Shown here piece by piece: positions 1 to 10,798 of a stretch of 64,000 bases of DNA (within the stretch, counting starts at the first letter, position 1; every line of letters begins with the position of its first letter). A program made the position numbers and the translations under genes. The notes under the pieces are model-generated. The model saw only the letters and a list, made by a program, of their open reading frames with translations. It was not told where the DNA came from and did no database searches. The stretch lies in assembly GCA_023213395.1 (NCBI GenBank), contig CM041465.1, forward strand, positions 159,471,741 to 159,535,740, given 5' to 3'. The stretch is from Cycas panzhihuaensis (taxonomy: Eukaryota > Cycadophyta).

Positions 1-1732
1 AATTCAACTAGTGGTGGCTTCCCTACAGAGTATCTCAGTTTATATGATGTCTTTATTCATCATGCCGAATAAGGTCATCTCAATAATAGAGGGAAACATG
101 AAAATATTTATTTGGTCTGGCTCAGAGGAGAAAAATAGAATCTATCTAGTATCTCAGTTTATATGATGTCTTTAACAAAGCCCTCATAGCAAAATTGGGT
201 TGGAGATTAACTAGAGAGGTTGGCACTCAATGGGAAAATATAATAACCAAAAAATATCTTGGGGGTAACCATTTCCTGAATGAGGAGGTGAGAGGGATCA
301 CGTGTTCCCCCATCTCGAAAGGCCTCCTATCCTCTAGATCTATATTAAGTAATGGCTTAAGATGGAAATTGGAGAATGAGGAAAGCATAAGTTTTTGGGA
401 GGATAAATGGTGTGGCAACTACACTTTGAAGGATTTACCATCCATTGGTAACATGCAGAGAATTTGTCAGGATGTGTATGGTTGGTTTGTCAAATATTAC
501 TAGGAGGGACAAGGGAGGAATAAGAATTGGAGATATTTTGAGAACCTGTAGGGAATGGAAGAGGAGATTCAGAATCTGAAGCACGAATTAAATAACCAAT
601 ATATACCAAGGCAGGATATTGAGGATAGTATGATCTGGTCTATTTCTACCTTTGAATCATACACGATGAAGGATGGTTATAACATGATGCTGAAGGAGGA
701 AGATGTGGGTAAGGAGGACTTGCTAGCAAGAGTTTGGAAACTGGGATTACTCCCAAAGATAACAGTGTTTTGGTGGTTGAGCCTGCAAAACAAGATTCTA
801 ACAATTGACAACCTTATGAAAAGGGGATTTTCCATGGTAAATAGATGTGTGTTGTGTAAGGAGAGGGCCAAATCCCTTGACCATATGAGTATACATTACC
901 CCTATTTGAGGGACGTGTAGGCTGACTCCTGGTCAAATCTTGGGATTGACTGGGTGTCCCTGGGGTCCCTAAAGAGTTAGTGGCTAATGTGGAAATTTCC
1001 CTTTAAGAGTAAGACTTTGGGTAGATTGGGGAAACTAATCCTCCCGGTGGGGGTTTGGAATATATGGAAGGAACGTAATAGGAGGATTTTCCAAGGGAGA
1101 GAAATGGAAGAACAAAGACTATAGGAAAAGATCAATAGAGATATTGTAGAAATGGTAAAGCCCAGGGAGGAGGAAAATTTATTCAAGGAAGAAGAAAGAA
1201 TCTTGGCGAGATAGGGGATAGCTAGCTAGAATAGTAGAGAATAAAAAAAGAGGAGAAATCAATGGAGTGTGCCCAGCGAGTTCTGGGTGAAAGTCAACTT
1301 CGATGGGGCTGCTAAAGGAAATCCAAGAGAGGCAGGAGGAGGAGGTTTATATAGGAATCATGAAGGAAAGGTGCAGTGGGCATTTACAGAATACTTAGGC
1401 CCCCAAACGAATCATAAGGTTGAAATGAGAGCTATGTAGAAGGCGATAGATATGGTGGATGAGGATGGATATGAGAGAGTGATAATAGAAGGAGACTCCT
1501 TGAATGTGATCAGGATCTTAAAGGGGGAGTCAGAGGTGGACTAGAGCAATCAAGAGTTGGTTAATGATGCCCAAGATGTCTTGAGATCCAAATAGAGGGT
1601 TCAGATCTAACGTATGTACAGAAAAGGAAATGTTGCGACAGATTGGTTGGCAAACTGGGTAGTGGAAAATAAAAGAAGTATGGTGTGGAGGGAGGAATTC
1701 CTAGAGGAGCTTCTAAGTCTAGTCAGACAAGA
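1..1732 (+). pseudogene. LINE-A ORF2 C-terminal part (zf-RVT, RNase H), degenerate
   Basis: The frame starting at 195 can be followed without a frameshift to the G1 insertion, broken only by stop codons (for example at 501, 549 and 918). The zinc domain lies around 750-915 (motif VFWWLSLQNKI, then NRCVLC and a downstream H). RNase H lies around 1288-1680 and keeps its acidic residues: D in NFDGAAKGNP (codon 1302), E in VEMRAM (1422), D in EGDS (1494) and D in ATDWLANW (1641). In the full-length enzyme the RT primes on nicked target DNA and RNase H removes template RNA. The order and motifs match ORF2 of LINE-B. The stops make this copy non-functional. Confidence 0.88.
29..174 (+). repeat. 27-bp direct duplication inside LINE-A ORF2
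   Basis: An exact 27-base string starting agtatctcagtttatatgat occurs at 29-55 and again at 148-174. In LINE-B the place of the second copy is occupied by about 90 bp coding for a SWNKVCMPKW-type segment, which LINE-A lacks. A local deletion with templated filler is one explanation. Confidence 0.8.
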
Positions 1733-2135
1733 TGTAACATAACCTCACCTTTCCTTAGCAAGAGGGAACCACCAACAAGTAAGGATTAAGGGGTTTAGTA
1801 AGTTGTGTGTATGGACCGCTAAGTCATCCAATAAGATGTAAGGCCACTAGGGCCACCAATAGAGTTACGTGTATGGACCGCTAAGTCGTCCAATAAGATG
1901 TAAGGCCGCTAGGGCCACCAATAGAATCATTAAGGATGAAGACCCTTACTTGTGTATTTAAAGGGTTAAACCACTCGCAATGTTATTGAGTATGATATCT
2001 TAAAGGGAGAAAGTACTTTGATACTCATTTTGGTGATTCATTTTCTGTGATCTGCTTACGCATTCATGTTATTTGGCTTCATTTTCTACTAATTATCACT
2101 TCTATGAGCCCCGATTTCTAAGAAGGAATGGTCCA
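1733..2135 (+). repeat. G1 5' LTR (403 bp)
   Basis: Starts tgtaacataacc and ends atggtcca. A TATA-like TATTTAAA lies at 1955-1962. Upstream of it is a 62-bp tandem duplication (1807-1930). The copy pairs with 5857-6259 base for base in length. Confidence 0.93.
1807..1930 (+). repeat. 62-bp tandem duplication in G1 LTR upstream of the TATA box
   Basis: Two units starting gtgtatggaccgctaagtc begin at 1807 and 1869. The same pair is in the 3' LTR (5931 and 5993), so the duplication predates this insertion. The position upstream of TATTTAAA is where LTR enhancer repeats usually lie; a regulatory role is inference. Confidence 0.85.
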
Positions 2136-2137
2136 AG

Positions 2138-2149
2138 TGGTATCAGAGC
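2138..2149 (+). other. G1 primer-binding site (initiator Met tRNA)
   Basis: tggtatcagagc, two bases after the 5' LTR, is the canonical complement of the 3' end of plant initiator Met tRNA, which primes minus-strand DNA synthesis. Confidence 0.9.
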
Positions 2150-3209
2150 TGCGTTCGCGATCATGGGAAGCTGCCCGAAATAACAAATTTTTTTTTCCTA
2201 TATGATTGAGTACTCTCTCTACCTAGGTAGGGATTGAGGAAAGACCTCCACTCAGTACTCTCTCCAAGAAGATTGAGGAATGGTAGTAGGACAAATTAGA
2301 GGTCACGAAGTGAAGGGGAATTTTGACCTTCAGGTACCACAAGCAATTTATTTCTTCTATATTTAATTCAATTTTTAAGCTTTCTTTTTCTGCATTGGGT
2401 TATATTCCAAGGGTAGATAATACTGCTGGGTGGCTATCCTTTGTATCCTCTCCCACCTCTCCTTTCTGGGTAGATAACACCACTGGGCGGCTACCCAAGT
2501 AGTTAGGTAGAGACCCTGTACCAAGGGTCTTTAAAGATCACAGGGATCTGTCGTTCTGGCTAAGCGTATCGTGGCTTTGCTGGCCCTTGCGTGAAGGATT
2601 GGAGATAACACTCCTGAACCAAGCCTTAGACAGAACCAGCTATGGAAGTGTGCCTCCACGTACCTCCAGGTATATAGAAGGACCCCCTTTAGGATTCCAA
2701 AACCCTCCCTAGCGCAGGTAACCTATCGGCCATCAAGTCTTGCGGCAATGGTTAGCTTAGTGCCACAAAGTTACCCGCCCAACTTACGTGATCAGAAGTT
2801 TATTGGCATGCCTATAAGACCAAGCACACCTCATTCTATAGTGGGTAGGATACATCTGATCATTCACTGCTTCCCCTGCCCTAGTCTTAATCACAAGCCA
2901 CTGACTGCCTGAATTCAAAGAAACAAAAAAGAAACAGAAAAGAAAAAGAAAAAAGGAAAAAGAGACAGCAAAGAAGGAAATATTTAAAAATAAAAAAATA
3001 AAAAAAAATACCCTTATAACTCAAAGTGCAAAACAAATACCCTTATAACTCATATACCTCAATTCGATCAGCATCTCGTAAGGGTCATTTTGCACTAGGT
3101 TAGTCTATACCCTAATTTTTACTCTTTTTGTACCTGGGCCACTGGTGGGCCCCACTACTCCAAATTCACCTTAAAACTCATACATCCCATTTCGATAAGT
3201 TTTTTGTGC
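2150..3209 (+). other. G1 untranslated leader with no gag or protease
   Basis: No gag, zinc knuckle or protease can be read. The part to about 2890 is homologous to the G2 leader at 12,840-13,960 on the opposite strand (shared blocks such as gttaggtagagaccct and the tacctccaggtatatag type), so it is a conserved leader. A purine-rich run at about 2918-2985 and a repeated atacccttataactca (3008-3023, 3037-3052) follow. RT coding sequence begins directly after, so gag-protease was deleted or replaced by roughly 300 bp of unrelated sequence. Confidence 0.75.
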
Positions 3210-5845
3210 TCTTTTTAGTGGACTAAATATCTTGCTTATGCAGCCCCAATTGTCTTAGTTCAGAAGAAGGATGGCTCCTTTCGCCTCTGTATTGACTATA
3301 GGGAATTAAATAAGATTACCATTAAAAATAAGTTTCCCACCCCTCGCATAGATGACATGCTAGATGAAATCCATGGCGCAACCATCTTTTCTAAGTTAGA
3401 CCTCTAATCTGGTTACTACCAAATCCCAATTACCCCACAACATTGTTATAAGACAACATTTCACACATATCATGGCCATTTTGAGTTTCCAACAATGCCC
3501 TTTGGCTTTTGCAATGCCCCGGCAACCTTCCAAGCTCTCATGAATACAATCTTTGGGCCCTAGCTTCGAAAGTTTATCATAGTTTTCTTCGATGACATTC
3601 TTATTTATAGTGTCTGCTTGGATCTCCATATCCAACACTTAGAAATTGTTCTTCAAATATTGAAGAACCACCAACTCTATGTAAAACTATCTAAGTGTGA
3701 GTTTGGACAATCAGAACTCAAATATTTGGGTCATATCATATCTTCAGAAGAGGTACGTGTAGACCCCAACAAAATATCGGTCATCACAACGTGGCCAACA
3801 CCTACCACTCTTACCCAACTACGAGCATTTCTTGGGCTCACAGGGTTTTATCGACGCTTTGTGCGTAACTATGCTGCTCTTGCCACCCCATTAACTAACC
3901 TCCTTCGTAAAGAGGCTTTTCAATGGTCTCCCAAAGCAGAGGCTGCCTTTTCCCACCTCAAGGTTGTAATGACCTCCACTCTGGTCCTCATCACTCCTAA
4001 TTTTAACCAACCCTTCCAACTTGAATGCAATGCTTTAGGGTTTGGTTTAGGCGCAATCCTAATGCAAGACTCTCATCCCATTGCATTCGAAAGCTAAAAA
4101 TTAAAAGATCACGAGTTTCATCTCTTTACATATCAGAAATAAATGAAGGCTATTCTCCATGCTAGTGATAAATGGCGGCAATATCTCTTAGGCTCTAAGT
4201 TCACTATTCTTACAGATCATCGTAGCCTCCATAATTTATTGACTCAGCCAGTCTTGTATGAAGAACAAGCTAAGTGGGTTCATTGATTACAAATCTTTGA
4301 CTTCTCAATAGCATATAAAAAAGGTAAAGACAATACAGTGGCAGATGCTCTTTCACATCTCCATCTAACGACAATGTTCCTAACCCAAGCCTCCATGCCA
4401 TCAGCAACCCCCAACCCCTTTGGCTCGATGAACTATGTGTTGAAAATCAAGCCCAGCCAGACTATCCTAATTGGAGGGAAAAAGTTCTCACCCATAAAGG
4501 TTGGCCAACCTTCAACAATCACCTCCTCTACCACAATCGTATCTTTGTCCATCCCTCCTCCTCATTCATCCCTAAAATCCTAACAGAATACCACTCATCT
4601 CCCCTTGGCAGCCACTCTGGCTTCGATAAGACTTATTGATGGATTCGTGCAGATTTCTTTTGGCCCCACATGAAGACCACCATATTCACCTTCGTATCAG
4701 AATGTGACACCTGTTAACGAAATAAAGTAGAGACCAAACCTCTCCCTAGCCTTCTCCAACCATTAAATATTCCACAAGGTAAGTGGCAAGATATTGCCAT
4801 GGACTTCATCATGGGCCTACCCCCATCTACCGGGTTTGACTCCATTTGGGTAATCATTAATCGATTAACCAAGTACTCACACTTTCTCCCAGTGCACACC
4901 TCATATTCATCCTCTCGTCTTGTTGACTTATATGTCCAATTCATATTTCGTCTCCATGGTTTTCCATCATCTATCGTTTGTGACCGAGACCCTAAGTTTA
5001 CTAGCTTCTTTTGGCAAGAACTCTTTAAGGCTATTGGAACCTCATTTAACATGAGCTCTGCCTACCACCTACAAACAGATGGTCAATCTGAGGTTCTAAA
5101 CAAAACTTTAGAAACTTATCTACGTTGCTTCGCTTCATAACACCAAGCTAAGTGGACCTCATAGCTTGCCCTGGCCAAGTATTGGTATAACTCCTCCCAT
5201 CATTCTGCCATTGGTATGTCCCCCTTTTTGGCTCTTTATGGCTACCACCCACCTTCTCACCATACCCTAGCCACAAATTTTAGAATAGCTTCTGTGCAAC
5301 AAAAGCTTCAAGAAATGGATCAAATCTTGCATGCCCTTTGACAAAATCTAGCTAGTGCTCAAAATCAAATGAAGCAGCTGGCAGACTGCCATCGATCCGA
5401 TCGATCCTTTGATATTGGAGATCTAGTATACCTCTGCCTCCAACCTTATAAGCAACAATCACTCAAGTCCCATCAAGGGTATAAACTAAGCCCTCGCTAC
5501 TATGGCCCTTATAAGATCTTACACAAAATTGGTGAAGTTGCTTATGCCCTTGAACTCCCCCCAAATACTAATATTCATAATGTCTTCCATGTGTCCTGCC
5601 TAAAAAAATACCTTGGAGCTAAAGTTACACCCCACACAACCCTTCCCATTCTCTCTGAAGATCAAACTCTTATAGTTCCTCCTGATAAAATCCTTGCCAG
5701 TTACCAGCGCCACCTCTGAAATCACACTATTTCTGAACACTTGGTATAGTGGGTCAGCTACGATGCTGATGAAGCTACTTGGGAGTCAGAGGAGTTCATC
5801 CAGAAACATCCTCATCTCCAATGTTGCGGGGACTCAGTGTCTTAG
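3210..5845 (+). pseudogene. G1 pol: RT, RNase H, integrase, chromodomain-like tail
   Basis: RT runs from about 3240 ([33 protein letters not shown]; catalytic VFFDDILIY near 3580-3610). RNase H follows to about 4360 and keeps TDHRSL and a VADALSHL end. The reading frame shifts once between about 4440 and 4600. Integrase has an H2C2 zinc finger near 4590-4715 (second Cys pair CDTC), the core from IAMDFIMGLPPSTGFDSIW (4799), VCDRDPKF and an AYHLQTDGQSEVLNKTLE block. The tail reads [12 protein letters not shown] and then EATWESEEF, a chromodomain-like end. Stops at 3403, 4095, 5138, 5717 and elsewhere make it inactive. Gag is missing upstream. Confidence 0.9.
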
Positions 5846-5856
5846 AAGGGGGGACC
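5844..5856 (+). other. G1 polypurine tract
   Basis: agaaggggggacc immediately upstream of the 3' LTR; the primer for plus-strand synthesis in LTR elements. Confidence 0.8.
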
Positions 5857-6259
5857 TGTAACATAACCTCACCTTTCCTTAGCAAGAGGGAACCACTAAT
5901 AAGTAAAGATTAAGGGGTTTAGTAAGTTGTGTGTATGGACCGTTAAGTTATCCAATAAGATGTAAGGCCGCTAGGGCCACCGATAGAGTTATGTGTATGG
6001 ACCGCTAAGTCGTCCAATAAGATGTAAGGCCGCTAGGGCCACCAATAGAATCATTAAGGATGAAGACCCTTACTTATGTATTTAAAGGGTTAAACCACTC
6101 GTAATGTTATTGAGTATGATATCTTGAAGGGAGAAAGCACTTTGGTACTCATTTTGGTGATTCATTTTCTATGATCTGCGTGCGCATTCGTGTTATTTGG
6201 CTTCATTTTCTGCTAATTATCACTTCTATGAGCCCCTATTTTTGAGAAGGAACGATCCA
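5857..6259 (+). repeat. G1 3' LTR (403 bp)
   Basis: Same length and ends as the 5' LTR. Differences by eye are almost all C/T or G/A, for example cgct/cgtt, acgtg/atgtg and ccact/ccgct. LINE-A sequence (gagacttgacagggc...) resumes right after it. Confidence 0.93.
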
Positions 6260-6459
6260 TGAGACTTGACAGGGCAAATGACAAACTAGTTAGGAAAGAG
6301 GTAAGGGGACTTGGTGTTGATATGACTAGCTAGGCCATGGGCATGTCATGGCCATTCCTTTTCTTAGCCGGGAGGCAGTTAATGTAATGGTTTTGGGGGT
6401 CCTGTTAAAACCCCAATTTATATAATTTTTTTACCTTATCAAAAAAAAAAAAAAAAAAG

Positions 6460-9400
6460 AGTTCCAAAGTATAAGCTATTTCACTAACATACTAGAGGAC
6501 TTTATAAGGGTTGTAGTAGCAAGGACTAAGCTTTTGGTTCTTATGATGTTTGAGTGGCTGTTATTTATATAGTTGAAGAAAGAGAAACATAATATCACTA
6601 ATGTCAAAGGAGTGATTGAAATAGTGGTAATATACTAATTGCTTGATTTGATTATGGGCTATAACTAAGTTTTACTTAAAGGTGTTTAGAATTTGGTTTA
6701 TATGTTCTAGTTTTTATTATACTATTATTGTGTAATGGTTGGTTGCTAGCATATGGTAGGATGATAGTTGGTACCTATAAATGGCCTTGAATGGTAACAT
6801 CCCTATGGTGAAGTAGTTAGTATAATTATATTGATATTCTCCTAGGGCTAGCCATGATGACCATCTTGTCTAGTATTTAAAAGCATAGAAATGTAAGTAA
6901 GTTTCTAGTGTTTTATTAAGAACTTCTAACTAGCCATCTATTTAGGGGAGGTAGGTAAAACACATATTGATTGATGTAATTGAGGCTCAAAAGATCTCTT
7001 TCCAAAAAAGATAGTAAATTTTGGATCTTAATCATACACTATGGTTGACTAAAAGCCATGTAAATAAAATATTATTTAAAGATATAGATCTATAATGCGT
7101 GATGTTTTATATAAAATGTGGACTGGTAAAAAATACATACATTTTGTCAAGTAGTCAATGACCACCAATATGGAGTCATACTAGGCAGATAAAGGGAGGC
7201 CCATAGTAAAGTCCATGGTAATATCTTGTCATTTTCGTTATAGAATATGTAGTGGTTGTAACAAACTTGGTTAGCCTTTCATGCCAACTTTATTGCATTA
7301 ACATGTATTATATTCTAAAATATAAGTTAGAATAGATATTTTCATATGTGGCTAGAAAAAGTGAGAACAAATTCATTGGTAAGTTTTGTTAACTCATAAT
7401 GGCTTCCTAATGGAGTAGAGTGGTATTCTACTAAGATTTGAGGGATAAATTTGGAAGTTGGGTGTATAAATATGTGGTTTTTATATAGAAGGAGATTGTT
7501 TTAAATGGACCAAATTTTTTTAGTGAGAGCTTTAATAGCCCATTTATCATAATCTAGTAAGGACTAGTTTTTCTGAACCATGTCTTATGCCCATGCAGGA
7601 TGTGGAGTAGAAATGGCATAAATGGAAGATTCATATAAAAAAATGAGAGATGGTTCAATATGAAGATAGAAAAAGATATTTGCCACTATATTATCTTGTT
7701 ATTTCTTATAAGCAATTGAGAAATCAAATACTTAGAGGTACTCCACCTATTTAACATGTTCCTTAGATAGAACTGATTGGTCTAATAGGTGACAAAGGAT
7801 ATGGGGATCAATTAGGATAATGAACTTGGATCTAATAAGATATTGTTTCCATTTCTTAATGGAATTGATAATGGACTTCATTTCTTTTTGGTAGGTGGAT
7901 AGTCTACACTTACGACCTTTAAGTTTTCAACTTTTGAAAGCAATGGGGTGTAAGTTTTATATAAGGACTGGACCCAAGTTAAAGCTTAATGTGTCACATT
8001 CTAATTAGAATGATTATAGGAAGTTTGGAGTGGCCAAGACCAAAGTAGAGGACATGACTTCTTTAAGATGGGTAAAGGTATCATTAGTAGATGATCATCA
8101 AAAAAATATTTTTGGAGTAAATTACTTAATGGTGTAATTAAAGTTGTAGATTCTGAATGAATTACTTATAAAATTCTGTGAGTCTTAAGAAAGTGTGTAA
8201 TTGGGTAAGGTTTTTTTAAGGTGGCTAATTTGTAATAACCATTATCTTATTAAGATTGACTTGAGCATCTTCCACAGAGATAATGTGACTAAGCTAATAA
8301 AGTTTAGACTTACCAAACTCATACTTGGAGAGCTTGGAGTATAATTAGTATTTAGTCAAAAGTTTTAGGATTGTCTCTATGATAAGTGTAAATGGCCATG
8401 TATATCCTATAGATAAGAATATCATCAAAGAAAATAATAATAGATTTCTTAAGGTAAGGGGAAAATGTCTTATTTATGAGGAATTGAAATATGGTTAGGG
8501 AATTACATAAGCCAAAGGCATACCATAAAATTCAAAGTGGATATGGTGTATACAAAAGGTAATTTTGATGGATGACCTTTAAGTATAAGGGAAATTTAAT
8601 AGTATCCAAATTGGAGATCTAACTTGGTAAAGATTATGGTGCCATGGATCTTGTCTAATATGTTATTAATTCTATGGGTTGGAACTTACTTTTTATGGTT
8701 ATTTTGTTAAGTTCCTAATAATTGACATACAACTTAAATGAGGCATCCTTATTTTAAACTAATATAATAGGGGCAATATATGGGCTTTTTCTAGGTTGAA
8801 TTACTCCCATTTCTATTAGCTCCTTAGTAATATTTTTAATCCCAATTTTTTAAAAGTAGGAATTCCTATAAAGTCAATGGGGATCTTTTAGCTCAATGGT
8901 ATGGTAACACCTACGATCTTGTGGGGGAGCAACCTAGTGGGTGGGGTAAAATATCTTGATATTTATTAAGTATGTGTTAGATGTTAAGGTGAATGTCTAT
9001 TAGGGATTGGATGTTATTAATATTTATAATGTAACCTACTCAATTGCTTAATTGCTTCCTCATCTAATTTGGGAAAATAAGTTTATTATGGGGGGTTGTA
9101 TTCTATGGAGTTTGTGGGTTTATCCCATCTAGTCCTTAAATGAAATGAATGGATTGGTGGGGGGGTTATTTGTGCTATATGTACCTAACATTTGGATCCA
9201 TTGGACTCTAAGAATATTATTTGATCTATCAATAAATAAATCATAAAAATTAGAGGTTAACTTATAATTACCAATTTGGACAATAAGGTTCTTATTTATT
9301 TGAATACAATGAAGTTTATAATGGTTGGGTAGGGAATATTTAAATCTAGATTTTTAGGATATTTTATATATTTGATTGCCTAGTTAAGGAAATATTTATG

Positions 9401-9640
9401 AAGTTTACCAATGTATCATCACTAATCAAAATATTAATTGGTATTTTCTTAAGTGTTCCTTTAATGCATAGTGGTTCAAGGCATAAAGAGGATGTTATTA
9501 TAGATAAAAAGACTTCTAGTTTCAACAATGAGTAGAGTTCCAAAAAGGGTTCTTCATCAAATTCTAGTATAAAATCAAAGTTGTCTTCTATAGATGAACT
9601 AGGATCTATTGTAAAGAGCATGTTCTTGTCTTTGTAAATT
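6460..9640 (-). pseudogene. G2 protease-RT-RNase H-integrase, heavily degenerate
   Basis: The longest open piece (9621-9364) covers the protease: KIPINILISDDTLVNFI corresponds to the usual ILIDSGATHNFI, with the active DSG changed. RT shows a FDDILIY-like stretch near 8,400 (read as LMIFLSIG or FFDDILIY depending on frame) and an HFEF-MPLAY block near 8,510. Integrase shows ITMDFTMGLPLSA near 7,215, an IDG-LEVLNKTLETYL block near 6,920 and a YKVL...EIAYTLEL end at the LINE-A junction. Stops and frameshifts occur throughout; many stops are TAG where G1 has CAG. Gag should lie right of 9,640 but I could not read it. Confidence 0.82.
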
Positions 9641-10211
9641 TTATGATGTTTGGGGGTCTACTTTTTTTAACATTAGAGATATAGGTTGACTACAATGCAT
9701 CATTGTGTCTCTGCAGGTGGGATTTAGATTGAATTTTTTACAAGTTCTTCTAAAATTCATTCTATAGCAGGTTTGTATGAGTTATTCACCTAGGGTTATT
9801 AACAAGAAAATTTAGCCTATCATAATTGTTAGTGCCATGTAATATCTCATTGAAGAAAATATGTTCTTTCTATTACAAATTTGACCTCAACTACTTTAGT
9901 ACTTTATATCATAACTTTAAGATTTGAGATTTCCATGGTTCTTATATATATTTGGATTCACTCTTTTAAGCCTATGACATAATTATCTATATAAGTTTGC
10001 TTATTTAAACTTTGATAGATACAATTCTATAAGGATTGGAACTCATTTATATATTCTTAAACTAAGGGCACCTTCTAAGTTAATTAAAAAAGGATTGGTT
10101 CTAAGTTTTATCATACTGGTCAAAAATACATACAGAGAATTCTGTCTATATCCTATTTTAAGGGTGTTATCAGTGCTACCAATAGAACCAATGATATACT
10201 CAATCTTCTAT

Positions 10212-10228
10212 TTCCCGGCTTCCGGGAA
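10212..10228. repeat. Perfect GC-rich hairpin at the left edge of the island
   Basis: ttcccgg-ctt-ccgggaa: a 7-bp perfect stem with a 3-base loop, close to where GC content rises. It could be an element end structure; unproven. Confidence 0.8.
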
Positions 10229-10756
10229 TGGATACGGAATCACTGACTCAGGTAAGTGCAGGTATGTCTCTCGCATTATCATCACTTTCTTTTATTGGGT
10301 GTTTGCTTGCGTATCTGCATGTGTATGACTTTGTGGGCGACCTTGTAGTCGTCCACACTTATTTTTAGCATATGACGACTATAGCAGGGGCACACTCCTA
10401 GCGAGTGTGGCACCCTGGTGACCACATTACTTCCTGCATCTGCCCTCCTCGCTCTAGGATCCACTAGGTTTGCGCCACCTTCGCCCGTGTGATGACTCAT
10501 CATCGTTTGGTTAGCTTGCCACCCCATTTGAGTCCTATTTTTGCTCCCTTGGACCCGTTTGTTGGCTTGTGTACCCCCGGGTAGATGTTTTAATCCCCTT
10601 TTTTGCCCTTTCGGTCATCTGCCCCCAGCTTAGACTGGCTGGTGGGGCCCATTTTTGGCTCTAGGTGCGTACCGCTAGATTTTTCGCAGACTTGGTAATA
10701 TCCGTGATCTTCGAAATTTGCGGTGAATGCAGTTGTCTCAGGTTGTTTTTAAAAAT

Positions 10757-10798
10757 CCACCGTGGTAATTTCGCATTTATTGCGAAATTGCCACGTGG
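10757..10798. repeat. Long near-perfect inverted repeat in the island
   Basis: The left arm ccaccgtggtaatttcgca pairs with the right arm tgcgaaattgccacgtgg, with one extra base and one mismatch around a short centre (tttat). Both arms carry CACGTGG/CCACCGTGG G-box-like cores, about 70 bp upstream of the tttagggttttg stretch, so a promoter element is possible. Confidence 0.8.

Larger units (their letters stand above)
1733..6259 (+). mobile_element. G1: Ty3/gypsy LTR retrotransposon, chromovirus-like, gag missing
   Basis: The element is bounded by two 403-bp LTRs (1733-2135 and 5857-6259), both TG...CCA. A Met-tRNA primer-binding site lies two bases after the 5' LTR and a purine tract precedes the 3' LTR. 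The order RT, RNase H, integrase, chromodomain-like tail is that of Ty3/gypsy. By eye the LTRs differ at roughly two dozen positions, nearly all transitions (about 94% identity). It sits in the 3' end of LINE-A. The flanking 5-mers are caaga and tgaga, which fit a CGAGA duplication whose CpG decayed differently on each side. Gag and protease are absent. Confidence 0.93.
1..6458 (+). mobile_element. LINE-A: plant L1-type LINE, 5' part outside window, split by G1
   Basis: This is the 3' part of a non-LTR retrotransposon. The sequence runs from the C-terminal end of the reverse transcriptase through a zf-RVT-like zinc domain and a C-terminal RNase H (1-1732), is interrupted by the LTR element G1 (1733-6259), and resumes with a 3' UTR (6260-6440) ending in an 18-base poly(A) tract (6441-6458). 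The 3' UTR resembles that of LINE-B, including a ctaggccatggg-type block. The sequence right of the poly(A) is G2 integrase coding sequence on the minus strand, so LINE-A landed inside G2. The 5' end and the left target-site duplication lie outside the window. Confidence 0.9.

Noticed and set aside
4714-5052. 112-residue minus-strand open frame
   Set aside because: It is antisense to the G1 integrase, which is clearly the real coding strand.
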